40,561 nt of DNA from an uncultured Kineosporia sp. Its GTDB lineage: Bacteria > Actinomycetota > Actinomycetes > Actinomycetales > Kineosporiaceae. Location of the stretch: contig CALMAR010000034.1 in assembly GCA_937859855.1 (NCBI GenBank), forward strand, positions 1-40,561, read 5' to 3'. This document shows, in pieces, positions 8,513 to 16,206 of this stretch; the stretch's first letter is position 1; each line of letters opens with the position of its first letter. Made by a program: the position numbers and the translations under genes. The notes under the pieces were generated by a model. The model searched no databases and was not told the DNA's origin. It saw nothing but the letters and a program-made list of their open reading frames with translations.

Positions 8513-9283
8513 CTATCGGAAATGCATGCCCCCATTCACGCCGATCACCTGGCCGTTGATCCATTGGCCGTCGTCCGAGACGAGATAGGCGACCATCGCC
8601 GCGGTATCCCCGGGATCGCCGAGACGGGTGCTGCGGACCCGCTCGAGGACGGCCTCCTTCCAGCCGGGCCGGTTCTCTGCGAGCGCGACCTCGGTCAGGG
8701 TCAGGCTGGGGGCGATCGCGTTGCAGCGCAGGCCCTGCTTGCCCCACTTGGAGGCCGTGTGCCGGACCAGGGCGTTCAGCCCGGCTTTGGACACCGCGTA
8801 GGCGGGCTTGGCCGCGTCTCCGGCGAACGAGGCGTCCGAGGAGGTGACGACGATGGCTGGGGAGCTGGCCTCCAGCAGTACCGGCACCGCGTGACGCAGG
8901 GTGTAGAGAAAGCCGGTCAGATTCACCGCGAGGGTGCGCTCCCAGACCGCGAGGTCGATGTCGACCACGTCGGTGTCATGGCCGAAGACGGCGTCGGAGA
9001 GGTCGGCCACGTTGTAGTGCACCGCGTCCAGCCGCCCGAGCGTCTCGCGGGCCTGGCTGACCAGGGCGGCCACCGAGTCATCGGCGGTGGCGTCGAACTC
9101 GACCGCTGACACCTTGGCTCCGGTCGCGTCACTGGCCCGCCGGGCCGTGGCCTCCGCGACGTCCAGGCGCCGGTCACCGATGACGACATCCGCTCCCTCC
9201 TCGGCCAGCCGGGTCACGGTGGCCGCTCCGATTCCGGTCGCGCCTCCGGCGACCAGGACCGCCTTGCCTTTCAATCCGCGCAT
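8513..9283 (-). CDS. SDR family oxidoreductase (atypical NVAD motif)
   Basis: The 256-residue SDR has cofactor motif GGATGIG (residues 13-19), catalytic Ser149, Tyr162 and Lys166 (YAVSK) and a C-terminal VNGGMHFR. The usual NNAG structural motif is replaced by NVAD (91-94), and the preceding strand reads DAVHYNVAD. An insertion around residues 95-110 (Asp-rich) follows. The active-site tetrad is otherwise intact, so it is probably functional but divergent. It lies between the permease (28 nt upstream) and the binding-protein gene (55 nt downstream) of the ABC operon. The predicted role is oxidation of the imported compound or an intermediate. Confidence 0.88.
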   Translation of the reverse strand: MRGLKGKAVLVAGGATGIGAATVTRLAEEGADVVIGDRRLDVAEATARRASDATGAKVSAVEFDATADDSVAALVSQARETLGRLDAVHYNVADLSDAVFGHDTDVVDIDLAVWERTLAVNLTGFLYTLRHAVPVLLEASSPAIVVTSSDASFAGDAAKPAYAVSKAGLNALVRHTASKWGKQGLRCNAIAPSLTLTEVALAENRPGWKEAVLERVRSTRLGDPGDTAAMVAYLVSDDGQWINGQVIGVNGGMHFR

Positions 9284-9311
9284 GTCTGCTCCGCTTTCGT
9301 GCGTAGGGTTC

Positions 9312-10484
9312 TCAATGATTGACCGGTGAGGCCGGAAGGGAGCCCGGGCGGTCCGATCCGGGAGTGTCCGGGTCGCCGGCTCCGGGTGTGCCGGGCGAAG
9401 AGCCGGCTTGGCCGGTCCTGGGAGTGCCGGTCGGCTCGACCGGCTCGACCGGCTCAGCTGCTGCGGCTGGCTCGGTTCGGTTGCGGCCGCGGCGGTGCAC
9501 GATCCGGTCGCCGAGCACCGCGATCACCAGGATCACGCCGGTCACCCCCTGTTGCCAGAACGACGGCAGCCCGGCCAGGCTGAGTCCGTTCTGCAGCGTG
9601 CCGATGAACAGGACGCCGAGCGCGGTGCCGGTGATGCCACCGACGCCACCCATCAGGCTCGTGCCCCCCAGCAGCACAGCGGCGATGGACTGCAGGCCGA
9701 GGCTTCCGTCCACGTTGGGCACGGCCACCCCGATCCGCCCGACCGCGATCGTGCCGCCGATGGCGGCGCAGGCACCGGACAGCGCGTACACCAGGGCCAG
9801 GGTCCGCCCGCTGCGAACACCGGACAGCCGGGCGGCGGTCAGCGACCCGCCGACCGCGTAGACGTCACGTCCGAAGTAGGTCTCCCGCTGCAGCCACAGA
9901 GCGATCACCAGCGAGATGATCATGATCCAGACCGGGATGCCCAGCCCGGCGAAGGCGTAGGCACCGATGGACGTGACGGTCCGGTCGGTGACGAACGTGG
10001 AGTCACCACCCGTCCAGAGGTTGACGATCCCGGTCAGAGTGGTCATGGAAGCCAGCGTCACGACGAAGAACGAGAGCTGGGCGTAGCCGATCAGGGCGCC
10101 GTTGACGACTCCGCCCAGCACAGCGGCGGCCAGCACCACAACGGGGATCGCCAGGTAGCCGGGGAGTCCGTGCTCCATCAGCCGGGCCAGAGTGACGCCG
10201 CAGAGCGTGGCGATCGCTCCGACTGAGAGGTCGGCCCCAGCCGTCAGCAGCGCGAACGTCATGCCCAGGCTCACGACCCAGAGCACGGAGACACCCGCCA
10301 GCAGATTCTGCAGGTTGTTGCCGGTCCGGAACGCGGGCTGGGTCAGCAGGAGGGCGATCACCAGGACGACGAGAAGGACCAGGACCGGCCGGAACTGGCG
10401 GGTGCTGGCCCAGGCGTCCCCCACGTTCCACCGGCCCAGCCGCTGGCGGGCGGTCACGGGCTGCGGTGATGACTGCGCGGTCAT
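9312..10484 (-). CDS. ABC transporter permease, RbsC/XylH-like
   Basis: The 390-residue membrane protein of the BPD_transp_2 family has about ten hydrophobic segments. Conserved features include TAGADLSVGAIATLCG near residues 80-97 (the DLSVG motif), GRDVYAVGGSLTAARLSGV before the coupling region, and AVLLGGTSLMGGVGGITGT near the C-terminal helices. Such permeases form a homodimeric channel for sugars. The C-terminal 55 residues are a hydrophilic Pro/Gly/Thr-rich tail not typical of the family. The ATG overlaps the stop of the ATPase gene by 4 nt (ATGA), showing translational coupling. Confidence 0.93.
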   Translation of the reverse strand: MTAQSSPQPVTARQRLGRWNVGDAWASTRQFRPVLVLLVVLVIALLLTQPAFRTGNNLQNLLAGVSVLWVVSLGMTFALLTAGADLSVGAIATLCGVTLARLMEHGLPGYLAIPVVVLAAAVLGGVVNGALIGYAQLSFFVVTLASMTTLTGIVNLWTGGDSTFVTDRTVTSIGAYAFAGLGIPVWIMIISLVIALWLQRETYFGRDVYAVGGSLTAARLSGVRSGRTLALVYALSGACAAIGGTIAVGRIGVAVPNVDGSLGLQSIAAVLLGGTSLMGGVGGITGTALGVLFIGTLQNGLSLAGLPSFWQQGVTGVILVIAVLGDRIVHRRGRNRTEPAAAAEPVEPVEPTGTPRTGQAGSSPGTPGAGDPDTPGSDRPGSLPASPVNH

Positions 10485-12010
10485 CGGTGGCCTCCTGAGT
10501 ATCGGGCGAGCTGGTCATCGGTGGTGTGCTCCCCCGCGAGGTCGGCCACCACCTGGCCGCGGTACAGCACGACGATCCGGTCGCACAGGGCCAGCAGTTC
10601 CTCCGGCTCCGACGAGCTGACCAGCAGCGCCAGACCGGTGCCGGCGCTTTCTCGCAGCTGGTGATGGATCTCGGCCTTTGCGGCGACGTCCACCCCCCGG
10701 GTCGGTTCGTCGAGCAGGAGCAGCACGGGGGACAGGGCCATCCACTTGGCCAGAGCGACCTTCTGCTGGTTGCCACCGCTGAGCGAATTCACCGGTGCGT
10801 CCACCGAACTGCTGCGCAGGCGCATGACCCGGACCGCGTCCTGCGCCGCCCGGCTCTCGGCCCGGCGGTCCGGGCGGGTCAGCCGGGGCCGGTCACGACT
10901 GGTCACCATCACCAGGTTCGCGCCGACCGACATCGAGAGGACGACACCCTGCGTGCGCCGCTCGGGCGGCAGGTATCCGATCCGGCGTCCGATGCTCGCG
11001 TGCGGCGAACGATCGGAATAGTCCTGACCGGCTACGCGAACCGAGCCGCCGGAGGCGGCCCGGAGGCCGAAGAGGCATTCGAGAAGTTCGCCCCGGCCGG
11101 CTCCGGCCAGCCCCGCCAGCCCGACAATCTCACCCGGCCGGACCGTGAGGCTCACGTCGTGCAGCGCACCCGGTACGGTCAGGCCGGAGATCTCCAGGGC
11201 CAGGGCCGGCCCCGGGTCGAAGGCCGGCCGGGTCTCGCGCTCGTTGAGCCGCTTGACCCGGCCCACCATGGCGTTGACCACGTCGTCCGGCGTCGTCGAC
11301 GCCGTCGGGGCGGTCAAGGTGACCCGGCCGTCCCGCAGAACCACGATCGTCTCCGTCAGCGCGAACAGCTCGGGCATCCGGTGGGACACGAAGATGACCG
11401 CCACGCCGCTGGCGGTCAGTGTGCGGACGGCGGCGAAGAGTCCCTCGACCTGATCGTCGGTCAGCGAGCTGGTCGGCTCGTCCAGGATGAGCACCCGGGC
11501 ATCGGTCGACAGCGCCCGGGCGATCTCGACGAGTTGCTTCTGGTCGGCCCGCAAGCTGCCGGCCAGGCGCCGGGTGTCGAAAACGACGCCCAGCCGGGCC
11601 AGGATCGCCGCGGCCCGGCGATGGGTCGCGGGCCAGTCGATCCCCGTCCGCCCGCGTCGCCGGACAAGGTGGCCCATCATGATGTTCTCGCCGATGGAGA
11701 GGCCTTCGGCGATAGCGGTCTCCTGCGAGACCATCGCAATGCCGGCGCTCAGGGCGTCGGCCGCACTGGAGAAGGTGCGCTGCTCGCCCTGGACGCTGAT
11801 GCTGCCCTGATCGGGGCGGACCTGACCTGAGAGCACCCCGAGCATGGTGGACTTGCCCGAACCGTTCTCGCCGATCAAGCCGATGATCTCGCCGGGCCGG
11901 GAAATGGTCAGGTCCACGCCTGCCAGTGCGTGCACGCCGCCGAACGACTTCGTGACGGCATGCAGCTCCACCAGAGGCGTCGCGGTGTCCAACCCGGCCG
12001 TGGCGCTCAC
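10481..12010 (-). CDS. Sugar ABC transporter ATP-binding protein, RbsA/MglA-like double ATPase
   Basis: The 509-residue protein contains two tandem ABC ATPase domains, as in RbsA. Domain 1 has Walker A GENGSGKST (47-55), Walker B VLILDEPTSSL, and a weak signature in which ADQKQLVEIARAL replaces LSxGQ. Domain 2 has the degenerate Walker A GLAGAGRGE, intact signature LSGGNQQKV and LLLLDEPTRGVDV. This asymmetry is normal for the family. The start is the GTG at 12010, which overlaps the preceding stop by 4 nt (GTGA); longer readings would run antisense to the monooxygenase. It couples at its 3' end to the permease by ATGA. It energises import of the island's carbohydrate-like substrate. Confidence 0.93.
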   Translation of the reverse strand: MSATAGLDTATPLVELHAVTKSFGGVHALAGVDLTISRPGEIIGLIGENGSGKSTMLGVLSGQVRPDQGSISVQGEQRTFSSAADALSAGIAMVSQETAIAEGLSIGENIMMGHLVRRRGRTGIDWPATHRRAAAILARLGVVFDTRRLAGSLRADQKQLVEIARALSTDARVLILDEPTSSLTDDQVEGLFAAVRTLTASGVAVIFVSHRMPELFALTETIVVLRDGRVTLTAPTASTTPDDVVNAMVGRVKRLNERETRPAFDPGPALALEISGLTVPGALHDVSLTVRPGEIVGLAGLAGAGRGELLECLFGLRAASGGSVRVAGQDYSDRSPHASIGRRIGYLPPERRTQGVVLSMSVGANLVMVTSRDRPRLTRPDRRAESRAAQDAVRVMRLRSSSVDAPVNSLSGGNQQKVALAKWMALSPVLLLLDEPTRGVDVAAKAEIHHQLRESAGTGLALLVSSSEPEELLALCDRIVVLYRGQVVADLAGEHTTDDQLARYSGGHR

Positions 12011-12300
12011 GGCATCTCGTCCAGAATGAGCAGGGTGTAGTCGGTTTCCAGCAGGCCGGCCAGCCGCGGGAGGAGATCGGTGAGTTCGGGCAGCTTGTCG
12101 TGCGCCTCGACCGCCTCCGCGTCGGAGTAGATCTCGTACATGGCGTACGTCCGGGGATGGTCGCGGACCGAGTGCAGGATCCAGAGGTCCGTGCCGGCCT
12201 CGGCGGCCGAGGCGGCCTTGATCTTGCCCAGCCGTTCGAGCAGTTCCTGCTCGAACTCTGGTTTGGCGGTCAACTGTACGTACTTGGCGATGCGGCTCAT
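12007..12300 (-). CDS. Antibiotic biosynthesis monooxygenase (ABM) domain protein
   Basis: The 97-residue protein has the dimeric alpha+beta-barrel ABM fold, seen in the pattern AKYVQLTAKPEFEQELLERL, then AGTDLWILHSVRDHPRTYAMYEIYSD, then a helix and a last strand DYTLLILDEMP. Relatives include YgiN-type quinol monooxygenases, heme-degrading enzymes and many uncharacterised members. A strong AAGGAGG ribosome site precedes the ATG. It sits between two SDR genes and the ATPase gene, so it may act on an intermediate or protect against a reactive by-product. The family does not settle whether it is an oxygenase or a non-catalytic fold. Confidence 0.85.
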   Translation of the reverse strand: MSRIAKYVQLTAKPEFEQELLERLGKIKAASAAEAGTDLWILHSVRDHPRTYAMYEIYSDAEAVEAHDKLPELTDLLPRLAGLLETDYTLLILDEMP

Positions 12301-12345
12301 TTTCTTCTCCTCCTTGAACGGTCGGCCCCAAATGGGGACCGCGGG

Positions 12346-13113
12346 TCAGGCCCGGACCAGCCCGCCGTCGGCGAAGATAGTCTGGCCCGTCACGAAGGCG
12401 CAGTCGTCGGATGTCAGGAACGACATCGGGCCGACGAGGTCCGACGGCTCCGAACTCCGCTTGATGGCCTGCATCTCGGCGATCATCGCGAACTCGTCAT
12501 CGCTGCTGCCGCCCATCGAGCCTGATCCGCGGCTGAGGGCGCCTGGGGTCCGGGTCAGGTTCGGCGCGATCGCGTTGACGGTGATGCCGCTGGGAGCCAG
12601 CTCCGTGGCCAGGGCGCGGGTGAATCCGACGACCGCCCCCTTGCTGCTCACGTAGTGCACGAAGCCGGAGACGACCAGGCCAAGAGTGTTGGAGGTGATA
12701 TTGACGATGCGGCCCCAGCCGTTCTCACGCATCAGTGGGACCAGATTCTGGGCAGTCAGGAACATTCCGTCCACGTTCACCGCATGGACCCGCCGCCAGT
12801 CGGCGAAGGTGATGTCCTCGAACGGCTGAAGCGGATATATGCCGGCGTTGTTGACGAGGATGTCGCAGCGCCCGAACCGGTTCCGTACCGCGCCGACGAG
12901 GCCGGCGACCTGCTCCTCGTCGGTGATGTCACAGCGCACCCACAGGCTTTCGGCACCCTGGGCCTTAACCAAGGCCTCGGTCTCGGTGCACTCCTGCCGG
13001 TCCACCAGGACGACGTGGCGCCCATCCCGGGCCAGCCGCTCTGCGAATGCCTGCCCGAGGCCTTGCGCAGCACCGGTGACGACGGCGACCCGTTTACTGA
13101 CAGCGTCTTCCAT
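12346..13113 (-). CDS. SDR family NAD(P)-dependent oxidoreductase
   Basis: The classical 255-residue SDR has TGAAQGLG at 13-20, an Asp after strand 2 (VLVD, 35-38) favouring NAD, DILVNNAG (84-91), catalytic Ser141, Tyr154 and Lys158 (YVSSK), and a C-terminal FADGGLVRA. A Ser/Gly-rich segment (GSGSMGGSS) occurs in the substrate-binding loop near residues 195-205. It is the second gene of the leftward operon, 45 nt before the ABM gene and 76 nt after the first SDR. The 76-nt gap contains a small AACG-TAAAT-CGTT dyad and might hold a secondary promoter. Substrate unknown. Confidence 0.9.
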   Translation of the reverse strand: MEDAVSKRVAVVTGAAQGLGQAFAERLARDGRHVVLVDRQECTETEALVKAQGAESLWVRCDITDEEQVAGLVGAVRNRFGRCDILVNNAGIYPLQPFEDITFADWRRVHAVNVDGMFLTAQNLVPLMRENGWGRIVNITSNTLGLVVSGFVHYVSSKGAVVGFTRALATELAPSGITVNAIAPNLTRTPGALSRGSGSMGGSSDDEFAMIAEMQAIKRSSEPSDLVGPMSFLTSDDCAFVTGQTIFADGGLVRA

Positions 13114-13189
13114 GAGCTGACCCTTCGTTGTGATTTTTCCAGAATTGCATCACAGAACGTAAATCGTTACCGGAGAATCGCATTCAGCG

Positions 13190-13975
13190 CTATGTGCCCA
13201 CGATCGCCCCGGCGTCCACCGTCCAGGTGGCTCCGGTGACCTGGGCCGTGACATCCGAACCCAGCAGGCAGACAATCTTCGCCACCTCGGCGGGAGAGTT
13301 GAGCCGGCCCAGCGGCAGCTTGCGCATCACCGTCGCGAAGTGGTCGTGCGCGCTCTCCCGGTCCAAGCCGAGTCCTGCTCCCAGACTGTCCAGGAAGTCG
13401 TCCATGGCCGGCGTCCGCGTGGGCCCGGGCGCCACGCAGTTGGAGCGGATACCGCGAGGCCCGAATTCGATGGAGAGCGACTTCGACAGGCTCACCACGG
13501 CGGCCTTGGAGACCGCATAGTCGACGAAGAAAGGGTCCGGCTGCCGGGCGGCGTCGCTGGCCAGATTGACCAAGGCGCCCCGGCCCCGCTCGAGCATTCC
13601 GGGGATCACCGCCCGGGCAGCGCGGACGAGGGAAAAGACGTTGACGGCCAGGGTGGCCTGCCAGTCCTCGTCGCGCACGGTGAGGAAACCGTTCCGGAAT
13701 GGCGCCACACCGACGTTGTTGACCAGCACGTCCACGGCTCCGAACGCGTCCTCCACCGCTGCAGCGGCCTGCTCGATCGCCCCCGGCTCGCGGACGTCGC
13801 ACGCCAGGGCCAGCACTTCCGGGCCGAGCGCGTCGGCAGCGGACCGGGGATTCAGGTCCAGCACGGCGACCCGGCTGCCAGCCGCGAGGTACTCGGCGGC
13901 GCAGGCCAGGCCAATCCCCTGGGAGCCGCCAGTGATCAGCACTGACCGGCCCTCGAGTCCGAGCTCCATGCGCAC
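13190..13975 (-). CDS. SDR family NAD(P)-dependent oxidoreductase, first gene of operon
   Basis: The 261-residue SDR has TGGSQGIG at 15-22, VLDLN after strand 2 with Asp40 (NAD preference), LVNNVG in place of LVNNAG (84-89), and catalytic Ser140, Tyr153 and Lys157 (YAVSK). The C-terminus is WTVDAGAIVGT. Two start codons are equally credible: GTG at 13975 or ATG at 13969. Both follow copies of a GAGGGTGCG sequence that can serve as ribosome site. It leads the seven-gene operon, so its upstream region (with the dyad at 14050-14064) should carry the operon promoter. Function within the island is unknown beyond redox chemistry. Confidence 0.9.
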   Translation of the reverse strand: MRMELGLEGRSVLITGGSQGIGLACAAEYLAAGSRVAVLDLNPRSAADALGPEVLALACDVREPGAIEQAAAAVEDAFGAVDVLVNNVGVAPFRNGFLTVRDEDWQATLAVNVFSLVRAARAVIPGMLERGRGALVNLASDAARQPDPFFVDYAVSKAAVVSLSKSLSIEFGPRGIRSNCVAPGPTRTPAMDDFLDSLGAGLGLDRESAHDHFATVMRKLPLGRLNSPAEVAKIVCLLGSDVTAQVTGATWTVDAGAIVGT

Positions 13976-14049
13976 CCTCGCACCCTCGCCACAGCAATGG
14001 GACGTGATGGCCTTAACGATCCCCGGCTGGGGTTGAGCGGTCCACGCTT

Positions 14050-14064
14050 TTCTGTTTCCCAGAA
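14050..14064. promoter_or_regulatory. Inverted repeat TTCTG-N5-CAGAA, candidate island operator
   Basis: Perfect 5-bp arms flank a TTTCC spacer, 75 nt upstream of the start of the leftward operon. Including the flanking T at 14049, eleven positions match the element at 4708-4726 (TTTCTG-N5-CAGAA). The match links the two outward ends of the island to one putative regulator. Confidence 0.5.
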
Positions 14065-14273
14065 TCCCTCTCGGCCCTTCAGACCTCCTGCCGCGGGATG
14101 AGCCTACGGTCGTCAGGGCCCGGAGTGACCGCGTGGTTGCGTCTGAGCGGGTCAGCGGCTCAGCAGCGTCCCGGCGGGGAGGACCAGTGGAGTCATTCCA
14201 GCGGTGCTGACCACGAGCGGCCTCGCTGCTCCTCCCGGCCGGAACGGTTCACCCGCTCTGCGCCGGGAAGGGG

Positions 14274-14762
14274 ATCCTGGGCTCCGATTACTCCACGTGT
14301 GGGCGTCGCGCCGATGAGGCGATTGATGTTCTGCGGGCGCTGTGGGCCAGCGGAGCCGAGGGGGCGGCCTTCGAGGGTGACTTCTTCCGTTTCCGTCCGA
14401 TGACCAGCTTCCCGAAGCCGGTTGGGGTTTCGACCCTTCCGGTCCATGTCGGCGGATCGAGCATGGCCGCCGCTCGCCGGGCCGGTGAGCGTGGTGACGG
14501 CTTCTTTCCCGGCGGCTGGCTGCCACCGGCGCAGCGGGCAGCGCACCTGGAGCACATGCGGACCTGTGCCATCGCCGCCGGGCGGCGGGACCCCGACCGG
14601 CTGGAGGTGACGCGCTGGGCCTCGTTGGAGCTCGATCCGGCAGGAGCCGAATCCTTGGCTGAGCAGGGGGCCGGCCGCCTGGTCGTGCCGCTGACCGCCG
14701 CGGACGACGATGGCCGCAGCCGCCAACTGGAGGAGTTCGCTGAGCGCCACGCACTCGGATGA
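14274..14762 (+). pseudogene. C-terminal remnant of an LLM-class (luciferase-like) oxidoreductase
   Basis: The reading frame resembles the C-terminal half of F420-type LLM oxidoreductases: RRADEAIDVLRALWASG, then FEGDFFRF, a PVHVGG strand (position 14436 on), AARRAGERGDGFFPG, and an ending at 14762. The expected N-terminal half (cofactor and substrate barrel start, about 130-150 residues) is missing. The frame is closed by a stop at 14208-14210, and the sequence between there and 14274 does not look like the family. An internal ATG at 14400 could give at most a 120-residue fragment lacking the active site. It is therefore called a truncated gene. The 235 nt between the SDR start and this remnant hold only the operator described above and no gene. 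Confidence 0.75.
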
Positions 14763-14809
14763 GGCTGCGGATTGCAGACCGTGACGACCGGCTTACAAGC
14801 CGCCGGACA

Positions 14810-15334
14810 TCAGCCGACCGGCGTGTCCTGGTACTCCGGTGTGAGTTCGGTCCAGCGCGCGTGCCAGGCGGCGGCCGGCCTCTCCTCCGACCAGCCGCTG
14901 GGGTGTGCGGGAAGGTCGCTCGCGAGCGAGCGTGCGAGATCCTCCAGGTGGACCTGCCAGCCGGCTCCGAAGAAGTGGAGCGAGCCGACCGGGATTCCGC
15001 GCTCCTCGACTACGAGCCTGGTCCGGGGTCCCTCCGCGGTGAGCCACGCTTCGATCTGGCACTCATCGCCGGTGCCTGGCTCCGTCGTCAGCAACAGATG
15101 GTGCGGGGCGTCGCAGATCTCGATCCTGGCCGGCCCGGTCCAGGTGCTGGTGAAGACCGCGTGGACCATCCCACCCTCACGCAGATCGCCGGAGACCTCG
15201 GCAATCCACCGTGCAAGTCGTTCCGGCGTGGTGCATGCCTCCCAGAGATCGTTGATGCCGGTGTCGTACATGTTCTCCACGCGGACCGCTCCGCGAGTCT
15301 GGCCCAGCGCCCGCATCGTCCCGATGATCTTCAC
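14810..15334 (-). CDS. SRPBCC (AHSA1-like) domain protein
   Basis: The 174-residue protein starts at GTG 15334, which overlaps the ArsR stop by 4 nt (GTGA). The pattern RVENMYDTGINDLWEACTTPERLARWIAEVSGDLREGG is the opening of the AHSA1/SRPBCC fold, a hydrophobic-cavity domain that binds lipids or other small ligands. GWQVHLEDLARSL forms the closing long helix. The same two-gene arrangement (ArsR followed by AHSA1 domain) is widespread in actinomycetes, usually without a known substrate. The N-terminal extension upstream of 15334 belongs to the regulator gene in another frame. Confidence 0.9.
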   Translation of the reverse strand: MKIIGTMRALGQTRGAVRVENMYDTGINDLWEACTTPERLARWIAEVSGDLREGGMVHAVFTSTWTGPARIEICDAPHHLLLTTEPGTGDECQIEAWLTAEGPRTRLVVEERGIPVGSLHFFGAGWQVHLEDLARSLASDLPAHPSGWSEERPAAAWHARWTELTPEYQDTPVG

Positions 15335-15648
15335 TTCTGCGCCTTCTTTCCTCGTCTGATTTCTGTGTGCAGGGCATCGAGCCGGTTCTGCCACAGCCCG
15401 CGGTACTCCTCCAGCCACTGGTCGACCTCGATGAGCGCCTCTGGCCGCAAGCTGTAGATCCTTCGCTGCGCCTCTCGGCGGACCTCGACCAGCCCGGCCT
15501 CCCGCAGAACTCGCAAGTGGCGCGATACGCCGGGCCGGGCGATCGGCAGCGCCCCGGCCAGTTCGCCGGCCGTGGCCGGGTGCTGGCGCAGAATCTGCAG
15601 CACCGTGCGGCGGCTCTGGTCGGCCAGCGCCTGCAACACCGCGTCCAT
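15331..15648 (-). CDS. ArsR family transcriptional regulator
   Basis: The 105-residue winged-helix protein has the pattern LADQSRRTVLQILRQHPATAGELAGAL, a recognition helix ARPGVSRHLRVLREAGLVEV, and the wing RREAQRRIYSL. It lacks the CxC metal motif of arsenic/cadmium sensors, as expected for the non-metal ArsR group that pairs with SRPBCC genes. It is coupled to the SRPBCC gene by a GTGA overlap. The dyad 11 nt upstream of its start (15659-15676) is a likely autoregulatory operator. Confidence 0.92.
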   Translation of the reverse strand: MDAVLQALADQSRRTVLQILRQHPATAGELAGALPIARPGVSRHLRVLREAGLVEVRREAQRRIYSLRPEALIEVDQWLEEYRGLWQNRLDALHTEIRRGKKAQK

Positions 15649-15658
15649 CCCGGTAAGG

Positions 15659-15676
15659 TACCTAAGTGGTTATGTA
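15659..15676 (-). promoter_or_regulatory. ArsR-type operator/promoter dyad
   Basis: TACCTAA-GTGG-TTATGTA is an imperfect inverted repeat (6 of 7 arm positions match) located 11 nt upstream of the arsR start codon. Read on the minus strand, a TTGCAG hexamer lies 17 nt before TACCTT, giving a plausible -35/-10 pair that the dyad overlaps. This suits simple autorepression. Confidence 0.5.
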
Positions 15677-15854
15677 ACTGCAAGGGTACATTGGCCAGGT
15701 GGTCGCCGGGACGGCGCGGCGATGGGTCTGGAGCGATTGCCTGTCTGCTGGCAGCGTGAACGTGTCCGATGTACGGGAGCCGGCCAGGCCCTTCGAGCGT
15801 GATGATCGAGATGTCTCGCTCACGGGGTGGCCACTTTCATGCAGGAGGTTCTTG

Positions 15855-16157
15855 GTGCTCATCGCTATCCTCGACTTCAGTACCGATGCCGCCGATCGTC
15901 CTGCTGCGCTTGCTCACTTCGAAGCGGAGCGTGATCAGATACAGGCCATGCGGGGAAACGCCGGCTTCCGGGTCTATGCCTCGCGGGAGGACCCAGGTGG
16001 CGTCACCGTCGTGCACGAGTGGGACGACGAGGCGTCGTTCGGCGGCTATCTCGGATCTGATTCGTTCGCGCGTCTGGGCGAGGTGATCCGGCCGCTGATG
16101 ACCGGCCCGCCGGTGAGCCGCCGCTTCCGGGCTGATCTGCTGGAAACAGTCGTCTGA
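15855..16157 (+). CDS. Putative quinol monooxygenase / ABM-domain protein
   Basis: The 100-residue protein starts at GTG 15855, six nt after a GGAGG ribosome site (15844-15848); a TTG at 15852 is the alternative. The pattern VLIAILDFSTDAADRPAALAHFEAE, then AGFRVYASREDPGGVTVVHEW, then DSFARLGEVIRPLMTG matches the ABM (YgiN-like) dimeric barrel family. It lies divergent from arsR and 49 nt before a broken AraC gene on the same strand. No catalytic assignment can be made from sequence, because the family lacks conserved catalytic residues. Confidence 0.8.
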   Translation: MLIAILDFSTDAADRPAALAHFEAERDQIQAMRGNAGFRVYASREDPGGVTVVHEWDDEASFGGYLGSDSFARLGEVIRPLMTGPPVSRRFRADLLETVV

Positions 16158-16206
16158 CCGGCTTGGCCGTTGAAGGTCCTGCGATCGGTGCGATGAGGGA
16201 CCGGCG

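Noticed and set aside
10526..11830. 434-residue open frame on the plus strand
   Set aside because: It is antisense to the RbsA-like ATPase, which has all its motifs; the composition (His/Gln/Arg/Gly-rich) is typical of antisense translation.
13131..13144. Third copy of the TTCTG-N5-CAGAA element before the second SDR
   Set aside because: Only the CAGAA half is present; the other half reads GTGAT.
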